A stretch of 64,000 bases of DNA from assembly GCA_015061055.1 (NCBI GenBank), contig SUXH01000007.1, positions 1 to 64,000 on the forward strand. Direction: 5' to 3'. Under the pieces are notes generated by a model, which ran no database searches, was not told the origin of the DNA, and saw nothing but the letters and a program-made list of their open reading frames with translations. A program made the position numbers and the translations under genes. Below are positions 44,052 through 51,857 of this stretch, one piece after another. This DNA comes from Bacteroidales bacterium (GTDB taxonomy: Bacteria; Bacteroidota; Bacteroidia; Bacteroidales; Muribaculaceae). How positions within the stretch are numbered: position 1 is the first letter of the stretch; each line of letters opens with the position of its first letter.

Positions 44052-44837
44052 ATGAATACAAAGAAAATGATATTATCTGTGATTGCTTTTTGCACAGCCA
44101 TAATGGTGTCGGCTGAAAGTAACGACACCTGCACACAAATGCCAAGAACACAAGAAATGTTCCAAAAAGATTTGAAAAGATTCGCTGAAGAATCAAGAAA
44201 TTATATGTTAGCAGGTGAAAAGAATCAAATTACAAATTTGTTTGAAGGAGACTCCTTAGCCGTATTGAATGAAGAACAGATAAAAATATTAGATTATGCA
44301 GAAAATTTAGTATCTAAAAATAATAGTATTATTGTTCTTCCTCAAGAATTAAATCTGCTTATAGGTGATACAACAAGTGTAAATTATTTTGCATTCCCAA
44401 ATTGGGATAAATCATTTTTTGTAAAATATGATAATGAACATAAAATCGTAATACCTATGTATGTGGAATCACATTTGAGTAACGTTCTTCCGGAATTACA
44501 TATATCATATTATAATAATGGAGAATTTAGTGAAAATGTTTATTCTTTTATTATAGAAAAAGGTGAAGCCGCCGAATGCAAAGGAACTTATTTATGCTCG
44601 TATATACAAGGAGAACTTATTTATGGCAAAATTTATAAGGAAGGTAAATTTGTGTGTAATATAAAAGGGCACAAACTTTATGAAAAAAGCGAAAGAAGAA
44701 GGGAACAAAGGGAATATGAAAACAGAAGGAAGTATAGGAAAAAGAGAGAAAGATATGAGTATGAAAAATATAAATTTACTATATATGGTACTGATAAATG
44801 GGATATAGCAGGATTTGAAAAGAAATACAATAGGTAA
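44052..44837 (+). CDS. Secreted protein of the mosaic family (member 2)
   Basis: A 261-residue exported protein. Residues 1-45 (signal peptide ending about VSA, and QMPRTQEMFQKDLKRF) are almost the same as in the gene at 32834. From about residue 55 on (NQITNLFEGDSLAVLNEEQIKIL, LPQELNLLIGDTT) it matches the gene that follows it, at DNA as well as protein level. The C-terminal part is a charged Arg/Lys/Glu/Tyr-rich segment (about residues 213-247). So the gene is a chimera of an N-terminal module from one locus and a central module from another. Very AT-rich. Function unknown. Confidence 0.7.
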   Translation: MNTKKMILSVIAFCTAIMVSAESNDTCTQMPRTQEMFQKDLKRFAEESRNYMLAGEKNQITNLFEGDSLAVLNEEQIKILDYAENLVSKNNSIIVLPQELNLLIGDTTSVNYFAFPNWDKSFFVKYDNEHKIVIPMYVESHLSNVLPELHISYYNNGEFSENVYSFIIEKGEAAECKGTYLCSYIQGELIYGKIYKEGKFVCNIKGHKLYEKSERRREQREYENRRKYRKKRERYEYEKYKFTIYGTDKWDIAGFEKKYNR

Positions 44838-44948
44838 TATTTGAAACTAAGATTTTATATTAGAGATGGCTTCAAGAATTACCAAATCCTTATTTGTTAA
44901 ATCAATAAATAGTGATTATCTTTATGTTGAATTTAAAAACTTAAGACT

Positions 44949-45623
44949 ATGTCAAGAAGATGGCTTGTATTAATAATGACAGCACTGATATATTGGAGTG
45001 TAACTTCAGCAGGTGAAAATAATCAAATTACAAATTTGTTTGAAGGAGATTCTTTAGCCGTATTGAATGAAGAACAGATAAAAATATTAAATTTTGTTGT
45101 GGTCTTAATATGTAAAAATGATAGTGTTGTTGTTCTACCACAAGAATTGAATATGCTGATAGGTGATACAACAAAAATAAACTATCTGTCTTACCCTGAT
45201 TGGCAATCTGCATATTTTCAAAACGATAACAAGAAAACAAGATTAGTTGTGCCTACTTATGCAGAAACTCCATTGGGTATAGTAAAATCTCAAATCGTAG
45301 TAGAACAAAAAAAGTCTGATAAATATAAATGTTTAATAGAATCCCAAATATCAACAAGTGTAGATAAAACGCCTTTTACCGGTTCATATATAGAATCAAA
45401 TATTCAAGGTGAGTTTTTGAAAGGTAAGTTGTATAACAAAGGGGGTGTTGTAGGTGAAATTGAGGGAGAAAAGTATAATACGATGGTTACCATAAAACAA
45501 AATGAAACAAAAAGGTTGAATTTTGAATTTCCGTCTGGACTTCTTCTCTATAAACCTAAATATTTAAGTGATATTGAAGTGAAAAATATATATGAAAGAA
45601 ATCGACAGAATTATTATAAATGA
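44949..45623 (+). CDS. Secreted protein of the mosaic family (member 3)
   Basis: A 224-residue protein with a short hydrophobic N-terminus (WLVLIMTALIYWSVTSAG) that is probably a signal peptide unrelated to that of members 1 and 2. After it comes NNQITNLFEGDSLAVLNEEQIKIL, nearly identical to member 2, then a diverging region with LPQELNMLIGDTT. No known domain. It follows member 2 by 111 bases and is likely read from the same promoter. The pair looks like a duplication in which the second copy has taken a different N-terminus. Confidence 0.65.
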   Translation: MSRRWLVLIMTALIYWSVTSAGENNQITNLFEGDSLAVLNEEQIKILNFVVVLICKNDSVVVLPQELNMLIGDTTKINYLSYPDWQSAYFQNDNKKTRLVVPTYAETPLGIVKSQIVVEQKKSDKYKCLIESQISTSVDKTPFTGSYIESNIQGEFLKGKLYNKGGVVGEIEGEKYNTMVTIKQNETKRLNFEFPSGLLLYKPKYLSDIEVKNIYERNRQNYYK

Positions 45624-45647
45624 CATATGATAGTTACATATTAATAT

Positions 45648-46085
45648 GTGGATTTAACAAACTATATTAAGCTTGATACCAATAGCGATTTTATGGTAGA
45701 TTTGTTTATGTTCTCAACCACTCAAAATATTAAAAGTACAATAGAATATGGTGTGCCAGTAATAGTGAGATTTGGTAATTGTTACATAACAGTAGTGGGT
45801 ATTCTATATGATGGTGATATTGTCTACGCCAACCATGATAATGGAAATTTGTATGCAGTAGAGAAGGATTATTTTAACAATTATGAAAATATCGTAATAG
45901 GGTGTTTTCAACATCTATTTCTAACTCTCAGTGGGTACGACAAGACGATAGCTAAAGGTTTCTTTGCAAAACGCATTCTGCGTTGTGCTAATGAAACATC
46001 TTCGATGTTTTCTTTTGGTGGTGATACCTTTTCCCTAAGATTGAGGCAGGTCTCGGTCGGTTTCACCGAACGTGTGCTTCGCTGA
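45648..46085 (+). pseudogene. Broken gene fragment running into dispersed repeat A
   Basis: The open frame starts only at a GTG (the nearby ATG at 45646 is out of frame) and has no signal or domain start. Residues about 25-90 (GVPVIVRFG, VVGILYDGDIVYANHDNGNLYAVE) recall the C-terminal strands of papain-like (C39-type) peptidases, but the usual His before the VVG strand and the whole Cys-bearing half are missing. The last 15 or more residues are translated from dispersed repeat A (46041-46126). Most likely the decayed 3' part of a peptidase-like gene; the family assignment is weak. Confidence 0.4.
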
Positions 46086-46126
46086 TGCTCAACACACACT
46101 CCTCGCTTGCACTCGAACTAAAGGTT
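46041..46126 (+). repeat. Dispersed repeat A, copy 2
   Basis: The inverted counterpart of 32515-32601. It forms the end of the broken reading frame at 45648-46085. Confidence 0.8.
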
Positions 46127-46144
46127 CGCTATCGCTCATCTCAA

Positions 46145-46180
46145 GGCTTCCATTGCGAAACACCCTTCGGGCGTTTTCTC
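46145..46180 (+). repeat. Dispersed repeat B, copy 1
   Basis: GCTTCCATTGCGAAACACCC followed by TTCGGGCGTTTTCT is identical at about 51190-51224. The upstream TCGCTCATCTCA is shared as well. Confidence 0.8.
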
Positions 46181-46187
46181 CGGGAGC

Positions 46188-46251
46188 TGTGGTCATTGCT
46201 GATGCGTTCCACAAGCGATGCCACCATACGACATTGCATTAGTTTTTTCAT
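46188..46251 (-). pseudogene. Relic of the DUF2851 gene 5' end
   Basis: On the minus strand it reads ATGAAAAAACTAATGCAATG and continues in parallel with the true DUF2851 start (ATGGAAAAACTAATGCAATA) for about 63 bases, with a one-base insertion that shifts the frame. It begins 23 bases after the GH25 stop codon, a normal operon distance. This is the second half of the direct repeat that bounds the cassette. Confidence 0.75.
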
Positions 46252-46274
46252 AATGCATATAAATCAATGAGAAC

Positions 46275-47249
46275 TTATGGTGTTGCGAGTGTGCTTTTGA
46301 TACTGTGTGCCGAAGATGGCATATAGTCGTCCTCATCATCGATGTCGCTTCGTCGATGTCGTTTCGAGTTCTTTTTGTTGCGTTTTCTCGCTACTTTTTC
46401 CTCGTGTTGACGCTGTTTTTTCTGCTCTTTCATTATCTTTTCGCTTCTACGGTTCTTGATACTTGCAGGATTCTGCATATTCATCGATATGATGGGTTTT
46501 GTCATTCGTGTGATGGCTATGAAATTGGAATCTCGATGCGCCGGATTGAAAAGAATGTTATTGAGCGACTTCCCTATGTTAAAACGACTTTGATCGACTT
46601 CGGTGTAGATGCCATCGACCTCGCCACAATCGGTGAATTGCCATAAGGTATAAGGCACATTGTTGGCAAGAACGGGTTCTTCATCGGAATATTTGGCAAT
46701 GAACAATTCATAACCTTCACTGAAGCTGCCTGCCAAATATCGATTAAAAAAATGTGTTCCGGTATAGATAACGGGACGCACACCGTAATGCTGTTCGAGC
46801 AAATCGGCAAAGAGCATCACACTATCGGCAACTTGTTTGGCTGACCAATGTCCTCTTACTTCGATGTCGATGAGAGGAGCAAGATCTTGTTCGTCGATAC
46901 GGCATCGTTCGATAAAGTTTTTATATTGGTCGTGAATATAAGAAGTGGCACGCAAGAAGTGGTAACACCCCACCTTAAGTCCCGCCTTGCGTGCCTCTTG
47001 AATGTTTTGTTCGAATGTGGGCGACACATAAGTGGCACCTTCGGTAGCTTTGATGTAGACAAATTGCACATTTTCATCGGTTGCAACTTTGCTCCAATTG
47101 ATTACTCCTTGATGATTGGACACATCGATACCATGATATCCTAAAAAGGCATCATCATAGAGCTCGGCTTGTGCATAGGAACAAAGTGCCATCAATGACA
47201 GCATAGCCGAAAGGGCCGTTTTCAGTAATGTGTCGCCATTAGAGAGCAT
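46275..47249 (-). CDS. Exported GH25 lysozyme-like muramidase
   Basis: A 324-residue protein. A signal peptide-like N-terminus (to about YAQA) precedes a complete GH25 barrel (about residues 35-225): YHGIDVSNHQGVINW with the conserved Asp, FVYIKATEG, GCYHFLRA, the catalytic pair in APLIDIEV, PVIYTG and LWQFTDCGEVDG. GH25 enzymes cleave the MurNAc-GlcNAc bond of peptidoglycan. The C-terminal 70 residues are a highly basic, Lys/Arg-rich tail (RRSEKIMKEQKKQRQHEEK...), not part of the fold. The gene starts 6 bases after metK, so it is cotranscribed with it. Confidence 0.88.
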   Translation of the reverse strand: MLSNGDTLLKTALSAMLSLMALCSYAQAELYDDAFLGYHGIDVSNHQGVINWSKVATDENVQFVYIKATEGATYVSPTFEQNIQEARKAGLKVGCYHFLRATSYIHDQYKNFIERCRIDEQDLAPLIDIEVRGHWSAKQVADSVMLFADLLEQHYGVRPVIYTGTHFFNRYLAGSFSEGYELFIAKYSDEEPVLANNVPYTLWQFTDCGEVDGIYTEVDQSRFNIGKSLNNILFNPAHRDSNFIAITRMTKPIISMNMQNPASIKNRRSEKIMKEQKKQRQHEEKVARKRNKKNSKRHRRSDIDDEDDYMPSSAHSIKSTLATP

Positions 47250-47255
47250 AACCGA

Positions 47256-48548
47256 TCAGATATTGAAAGAGTCTTTGATTGCTTGAACGAAATCGAGTTT
47301 TTCCCAAGTGAACAACTCAACCTCAATAGACTTGTTACCTTCGTAATTGGAACGGAATTCTTTCACTATTGTACGAGGAGTGCGTCCCATGTGTCCGTAG
47401 GCAGCGGTTTCTTCGTAGATAGGCAGTCGCAACTTCAAGCGTTTTTCGATAGCAGCAGGTCGCATATCGAAAATAGTTTTTAGTTTTTCGGCAATTTCAG
47501 AGTCTTCCATATCTACGTGCTTTGTGCCATAAGTGTTGACATATAGGCTCACCGGCTGAGCTACACCGATAGCATAGGCCACTTGTACGAGCATTTCATC
47601 GGCAACACCTGCCGCCACAGCATTTTTAGCGATGTGTCGGGCAGCATAAGCAGCCGAACGGTCCACCTTTGAAGGGTCTTTACCTGAGAACGCTCCCCCG
47701 CCATGAGCACCTTTACCACCGTAAGTGTCAACAATGATTTTACGTCCTGTCAAACCGGTGTCGCCATGAGGACCACCGATAACAAATTTTCCGGTAGGAT
47801 TGACGTGAAGTATCAGTTGGTCATCGAAAAGAGCACGAGTGCTGTCGTTTAACTTTGCAAGAACACGAGGAAGAAGAATGTTTTGCACATCATTGCGAAT
47901 GATAGCAAGCATTTCACAATCAGCCTTAAGTTGCGCTTCCTTGCTGTCGTCGGCAGGAACGATAAAATCATCGTGCTGAGTACTTATCACAATAGTGTGA
48001 ATACGTTCGGGCTTGTTGGTGTCGCCATTGTATTCCACTGTAACCTGGCTTTTCGCATCGGGACGAAGGTAAGTCATTACTTTGCCTTCGTTGCGAATGG
48101 CAGTAAGTTCGATAAGCAAAGTGTGAGCAAGAGAAAGCGATATAGGCATATACTCAGGTGTTTCGTTAGAAGCATAACCGAACATCATACCTTGGTCGCC
48201 AGCACCTTGTTCGTCGGCATTTTCTCGGTCCACACCACGATTGATATCTTGAGATTGTTCGTGTAAAGCAGAGAACACACCACACGATTCAGCATCAAAT
48301 TTATACTCGCTCTTATTGTATCCAATGCGCTTAATAACATTACGAGTCACCTCCATCAAGTCGATGTAAGCATTTGATTTTACTTCACCCGCTACTACAA
48401 CCTGTCCGGTAGTAACAAGAGTTTCGCAAGCAACTTTAGAGTTAGGATCATAAGCCAAAAAGCGGTCGAGAATAGCATCGCTGATTTGGTCGGCAACTTT
48501 GTCGGGGTGTCCTTCCGACACCGATTCAGAAGTGAATAAATAATTCAT
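47256..48548 (-). CDS. metK: S-adenosylmethionine synthetase
   Basis: A 430-residue enzyme making SAM from methionine and ATP. Motifs: [16 protein letters not shown] at the N-terminus, [12 protein letters not shown] (about residue 115), and the phosphate-binding [22 protein letters not shown]. The domain content and length are normal for the Bacteroidota form. The promoter (48702-48732, minus) is followed by a roughly 147-base leader that contains a SAM-II-like pseudoknot. It is the first gene of the metK-GH25 operon, which may once have continued directly into DUF2851. Confidence 0.97.
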   Translation of the reverse strand: MNYLFTSESVSEGHPDKVADQISDAILDRFLAYDPNSKVACETLVTTGQVVVAGEVKSNAYIDLMEVTRNVIKRIGYNKSEYKFDAESCGVFSALHEQSQDINRGVDRENADEQGAGDQGMMFGYASNETPEYMPISLSLAHTLLIELTAIRNEGKVMTYLRPDAKSQVTVEYNGDTNKPERIHTIVISTQHDDFIVPADDSKEAQLKADCEMLAIIRNDVQNILLPRVLAKLNDSTRALFDDQLILHVNPTGKFVIGGPHGDTGLTGRKIIVDTYGGKGAHGGGAFSGKDPSKVDRSAAYAARHIAKNAVAAGVADEMLVQVAYAIGVAQPVSLYVNTYGTKHVDMEDSEIAEKLKTIFDMRPAAIEKRLKLRLPIYEETAAYGHMGRTPRTIVKEFRSNYEGNKSIEVELFTWEKLDFVQAIKDSFNI

Positions 48549-48624
48549 ATTTCCAAGATTTAACGTGGAAAAATGCAGGGCTTTCTACCTCAAAAATGTG
48601 TTGGTTGAATTGTTGTAGAACGCA

Positions 48625-48672
48625 GTTTTAGCATTTTTTTGTGTGGTTGCAAGCAGCCAAATTTTTCCACAG
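48625..48672 (-). promoter_or_regulatory. SAM-II-like riboswitch candidate in the metK leader
   Basis: On the minus strand TGTGG (48671-48667) can pair with CCACA (48646-48642), and the loop TTTGGC (48661-48656) with downstream GCTAAA (48632-48627), forming an H-type pseudoknot. The loop and 3' sequences TTTGG, CTTGCAA, AAAAAATGCTAAAA resemble conserved parts of SAM-II RNAs as I remember them. Position before metK fits control by its product. Assignment is by eye. Confidence 0.5.
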
Positions 48673-48701
48673 AGTTAATAATCAGTTTTAAAAATCGAGT
48701 G

Positions 48702-48732
48702 CAAAGATAGTGCAATTGAGAAGTATATACAA
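48702..48732 (-). promoter_or_regulatory. metK promoter
   Basis: TATCTTTG (48702-48709, minus strand) with TTG at 48730-48732, 20 bases apart; predicted start near 48695. Confidence 0.65.
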
Positions 48733-48751
48733 GTAAAAACATAGTTAAATT

Positions 48752-48783
48752 TTTGTGAGGTATACAAAAAAATGGTATCTTTG
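48752..48783 (+). promoter_or_regulatory. Promoter of the PpiD-like foldase gene
   Basis: TTTG ending at 48755, 20 bases, then TATCTTTG (48776-48783). Divergent from the metK promoter. Confidence 0.65.
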
Positions 48784-48869
48784 CGTGCTTATATTCCGCA
48801 TATATTATATATGTGGGACGTTTTATTGATTGAAATAACGGAAACAAAAACAAAAAATTAAATAACTAA

Positions 48870-50927
48870 ATGGCTGCATTAGAAACAATTAGAAAGAAAG
48901 CTGTGCTGTTGACAGTAGTCATCGGTTTGGCTCTATTGGCATTTATCTTGGGTGACTTGCTTAACTCAGGACAAGCATTTTTTGGCGATGGTAACACTAT
49001 CGTGAAAGTGGGTGATGAAAAAATCGACGCTATTGAATTCCAAAAGCGTTATGAAGAAGTGAGTGCTCAATATCAAAACAGTGGCGCTCAAATGCCTGAT
49101 GGTGCATTGATTCAAAACAATGTAATCGAAGGTATGATTACAGAAAAACTTCTTAACAAGGAACTTGAAGCTGTGGGCGTGTATGTTACCGACGCTGAGT
49201 TGACAGAAGCGATGACAGGAAAGAACGCAAGTCCGATGATGGTTCAATATGCTCAACAAATGGGATTTGAATCGCCTGCTCAAATGTATGATTTCTTGTT
49301 CAATCCTTCAAAATATGGTGTTACAGCCGACCAAGTGGTAGAAGCTAAGGCTAACTGGTTGCGCCTTGAAAAGGATATGGAAATGATGCTTAAGCAAGCA
49401 AAACTTCAAACACTCTTGATGGGTGCATTCCAAGCTAACGAATTAGATAAGAAAGCGTTGTTTGAAGAAAACGCAGTTACATCGGAAGTAGCATTCGTTA
49501 AGGCAGGTGTTGCAGAACTAAACGACTCTGAATATGCAGTTACTGATGCTGAATTGAAGGCTAAGTACAACGAAACAAAGAATCTTTTCAAACTTGACAA
49601 CGAATTGAGAACAGGTGTTGTGATTTCAGTTGACGTAGTACCTTCAGCTCAAGACCAAGCAGAATCAAAGGCGTTGATCGATACAACAATGGTTCTTCTT
49701 AAGGGTAAATCAGGTGTAGATGATGTGCGCAACAACAGCGAACTTGTGATCCTTGAAAACACAATGAGACTTAACGATATCACTGATGCTCAAATCAAAG
49801 CATTCATCGAAAAAGCTAAAGTGGGTGAAGTGAGCGAACCTAAGTTTGTATCAAACGAATACACAATCGCTAAGTTGCTCGGCAAGGAAATGGCTGTCGA
49901 CTCAGTGCAAATGAACTTCGTAACAATACAAGGTGACAAGAAGGCACAAGATTCTATTATGACAGCACTAAACTCAGGCAAGAACTTAGCTGAAGTTGTT
50001 GACGGCAAGATGGTACAAGGTCAAGAAAATATGTGGCAAGTACTTATCGGTGCTGCCGACTCTATTAAGACTAAGGTGCTTAATGCAGGTGTAAAATATT
50101 TCGTACTTAGCTCAAACGATCAAATGGCTTACCTTGCTAAGGTAAATAAGAAAGTAGCTCCAAAGCAACTTTACAACGTAGCTATCATCTCACACAAGGT
50201 TCTTCCAAGTGTTAAGACTATCAACGATCTTCGCGACAACTTGCAAGCATTTATCAACACAAATAACACTCTTGCTGCAGTAGATTCAAACGCAGTGAAG
50301 ATGGGTTATCAACCAATGCCTTTCGAACTCACAAGCACAACACCACAAATCAATGGTATTGCTAACACTCGCAAGGCAGTACAATGGGTGTTTGGCGCAA
50401 GCAAAGGTTCGGTATCTCCTATCTTTGATAAGGAAAACAAAGATAAAATGGTGGTTGTGGCTCTAAGAGATGTGTTTGACGGCGAATATATGCCATTGAG
50501 CGACTCTAACGTGAAGTCACTTGTGTCAATGCAAGCACTTACTGAAAAGAAAATTGATGCTCTTGTAGAAAAATATAATGGTAAGGCTAATGACTTGGCA
50601 GGCTATGCACAATTGATGAACAGCAAAGTAGATACAGCTCAAGTAACATTCGGTCAAGCATTCATTCCAGGAATTGGAATGAGCGACAACGGATTTGTTG
50701 CTGAAGTATGTAGTGCTGATGAAAATGTGGTGAAGGGTGTTGTGAAAGGTAACAACGGCGTGTATGCGTTCCAAGTTATCAAGCACAATCATAGCGGACG
50801 TACTCCAGGTGCTGAAGTAGAACGTCAATTCAACTCTACTCGCGGAGCAAATGCTGTGATGCAAAACATCGATGCAATCCTTCGCAAATCAACAACTGTA
50901 GAAAACGAAATGATTAAGTTCTTCTAA
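48870..50927 (+). CDS. PpiD/SurA-like membrane-anchored peptidyl-prolyl isomerase
   Basis: A 685-residue foldase. It starts with a single membrane anchor (LLTVVIGLALLAFILGDLL, about residues 13-31) and a SurA-type chaperone domain (VGDEKIDAIEFQKRYEEVSAQYQ, ITEKLLNKELEAVGVYVTDAELTEAM). Parvulin-like segments follow in the middle (about residues 225-350), without an obvious complete set of catalytic residues. The layout is that of Bacteroidota PpiD-like proteins, which help fold outer-membrane and secreted proteins in the periplasm. It has its own promoter and terminator. Confidence 0.85.
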   Translation: MAALETIRKKAVLLTVVIGLALLAFILGDLLNSGQAFFGDGNTIVKVGDEKIDAIEFQKRYEEVSAQYQNSGAQMPDGALIQNNVIEGMITEKLLNKELEAVGVYVTDAELTEAMTGKNASPMMVQYAQQMGFESPAQMYDFLFNPSKYGVTADQVVEAKANWLRLEKDMEMMLKQAKLQTLLMGAFQANELDKKALFEENAVTSEVAFVKAGVAELNDSEYAVTDAELKAKYNETKNLFKLDNELRTGVVISVDVVPSAQDQAESKALIDTTMVLLKGKSGVDDVRNNSELVILENTMRLNDITDAQIKAFIEKAKVGEVSEPKFVSNEYTIAKLLGKEMAVDSVQMNFVTIQGDKKAQDSIMTALNSGKNLAEVVDGKMVQGQENMWQVLIGAADSIKTKVLNAGVKYFVLSSNDQMAYLAKVNKKVAPKQLYNVAIISHKVLPSVKTINDLRDNLQAFINTNNTLAAVDSNAVKMGYQPMPFELTSTTPQINGIANTRKAVQWVFGASKGSVSPIFDKENKDKMVVVALRDVFDGEYMPLSDSNVKSLVSMQALTEKKIDALVEKYNGKANDLAGYAQLMNSKVDTAQVTFGQAFIPGIGMSDNGFVAEVCSADENVVKGVVKGNNGVYAFQVIKHNHSGRTPGAEVERQFNSTRGANAVMQNIDAILRKSTTVENEMIKFF

Positions 50928-50956
50928 GCCATAGAAGATAAATTTCAATAATCACA

Positions 50957-50995
50957 ATGGGGTTACATATAATAATGTAACCTCATATTTTTTAT
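50957..50995 (+). terminator. Terminator of the PpiD-like gene
   Basis: ATGGGGTTACAT (50957-50968) with ATGTAACCTCAT (50975-50986), one G-U pair, then TATTTTTTATA. Confidence 0.75.
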
Positions 50996-51102
50996 ATATT
51001 TATTGGTGACCGAAAAAAGTTTTTTTTGGGGATGCCAATAATTTTTTGTAGGGTTATATAGGTGGTGTACCTAAACGGCACACTCTCTTGTGGTTATGCT
51101 TT

Positions 51103-51155
51103 TCTCCGGGCGCTAAAGCTCCCGGTTACCACAGATGACGCCCTGCGGGCATTTT
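51103..51155 (+). repeat. Dispersed repeat C, copy 2
   Basis: Contains CTCCGGGCGCTAAAGCTCCC and GGTTACC, and matches 43767-43820 in the same orientation. Confidence 0.6.
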
Positions 51156-51225
51156 TCCTTGAGTTAAAGGTTTGTTTCGCTCATCTCAGGGCTTCCATTG
51201 CGAAACACCCTTCGGGCGTTTTCTG
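51155..51225 (+). repeat. Dispersed repeat B, copy 2
   Basis: Matches 46118-46180; the stretch from GGCTTCCATTGCG to GGGCGTTTTCT is identical. Confidence 0.75.
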
Positions 51226-51390
51226 CAGGCGAGCTCAACTTCTTTATTTGTATTGAATATCTGATAGCCCAATCTTTGAAGAAAGTAAAATGACTTGATT
51301 TTTATGATTTTGAGGTGCAAAAGGTTTGTCATTATGGGAAAATTAAAAAAAAATGTGTATTTTTGGAGTTGAAATTGTAAAATGGGCTAA

Positions 51391-51819
51391 ATGAGTGCTA
51401 TAAACAAAGTACAAGACGAAATTATTGAAGAATTTTCAGACTTTAGCGACTGGATGGACAAGTATGCCTATATCATAGAACTTGGCAATTCGGTTGAACC
51501 TATTGAAGATAAATTTAAGACTCCGGATAACATCATTGAAGGCTGTCAAAGTCGAGTGTGGCTTGTTGCCGATGAGAATGAAGGGAAGATTGATTTTCGC
51601 GCCGACAGTGATGCAATCATCGTAAAGGGTCTTATTTCATTGCTTATTCGAGTGCTTTCGGGGCATACTCCACAAGAAATTTTGGATTGCGATTTGTATT
51701 TCTTGAAAGAAATAGGCCTTCAGGAACATTTGTCGCCCACTCGAAGCAATGGTTTGCTTGCCATGATAAAGCAAATGCGCGTATATGCTTTTGCTTACAA
51801 GGCTAAACTCGGAAATTGA
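51391..51819 (+). CDS. sufE: SufE-like cysteine desulfuration protein
   Basis: A 142-residue sulfur acceptor for the SufS cysteine desulfurase in iron-sulfur cluster assembly. Visible features: FSDWMDKYAYIIELG, the active-site Cys in IEGCQSRVWL (about residue 52) and the LSPTRSNGLLAMI segment near the C-terminus. Complete and typical. Other suf genes are not in the window. A TATTTTTG at 51358-51365 is a possible promoter. The following transporter gene starts 38 bases downstream. Confidence 0.92.
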   Translation: MSAINKVQDEIIEEFSDFSDWMDKYAYIIELGNSVEPIEDKFKTPDNIIEGCQSRVWLVADENEGKIDFRADSDAIIVKGLISLLIRVLSGHTPQEILDCDLYFLKEIGLQEHLSPTRSNGLLAMIKQMRVYAFAYKAKLGN

Positions 51820-51857
51820 AATTTCAAAATTTATATTAACTAATAATACTATTAATT

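Larger units (their letters stand above)
43498..46187. mobile_element. AT-rich accessory cassette between GH25 and DUF2851 genes
   Basis: A 2.7-kb segment bounded by a direct repeat of the DUF2851 5' end (43435-43497 and 46188-46251). It contains a candidate small RNA, dispersed repeats, the operator-like block, two related secreted-protein genes and one broken reading frame. The genes are visibly more AT-rich than the flanks and lie on the strand opposite to the flanking genes. No integrase or transposase is present, so this is a cassette by structure, not a proven mobile element. Confidence 0.5.
50928..51390. other. Intergenic region with dispersed repeats C and B
   Basis: Holds the foldase terminator, repeat C (51103-51155), repeat B (51155-51225) and a TATTTTTG promoter element at 51358-51365 for sufE. 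No gene. Confidence 0.6.

Noticed and set aside
43498-46187. Classification of the cassette as an insertion sequence or prophage
   Set aside because: No transposase, integrase, terminal inverted repeats or phage genes are visible; only the flanking duplication supports mobility.
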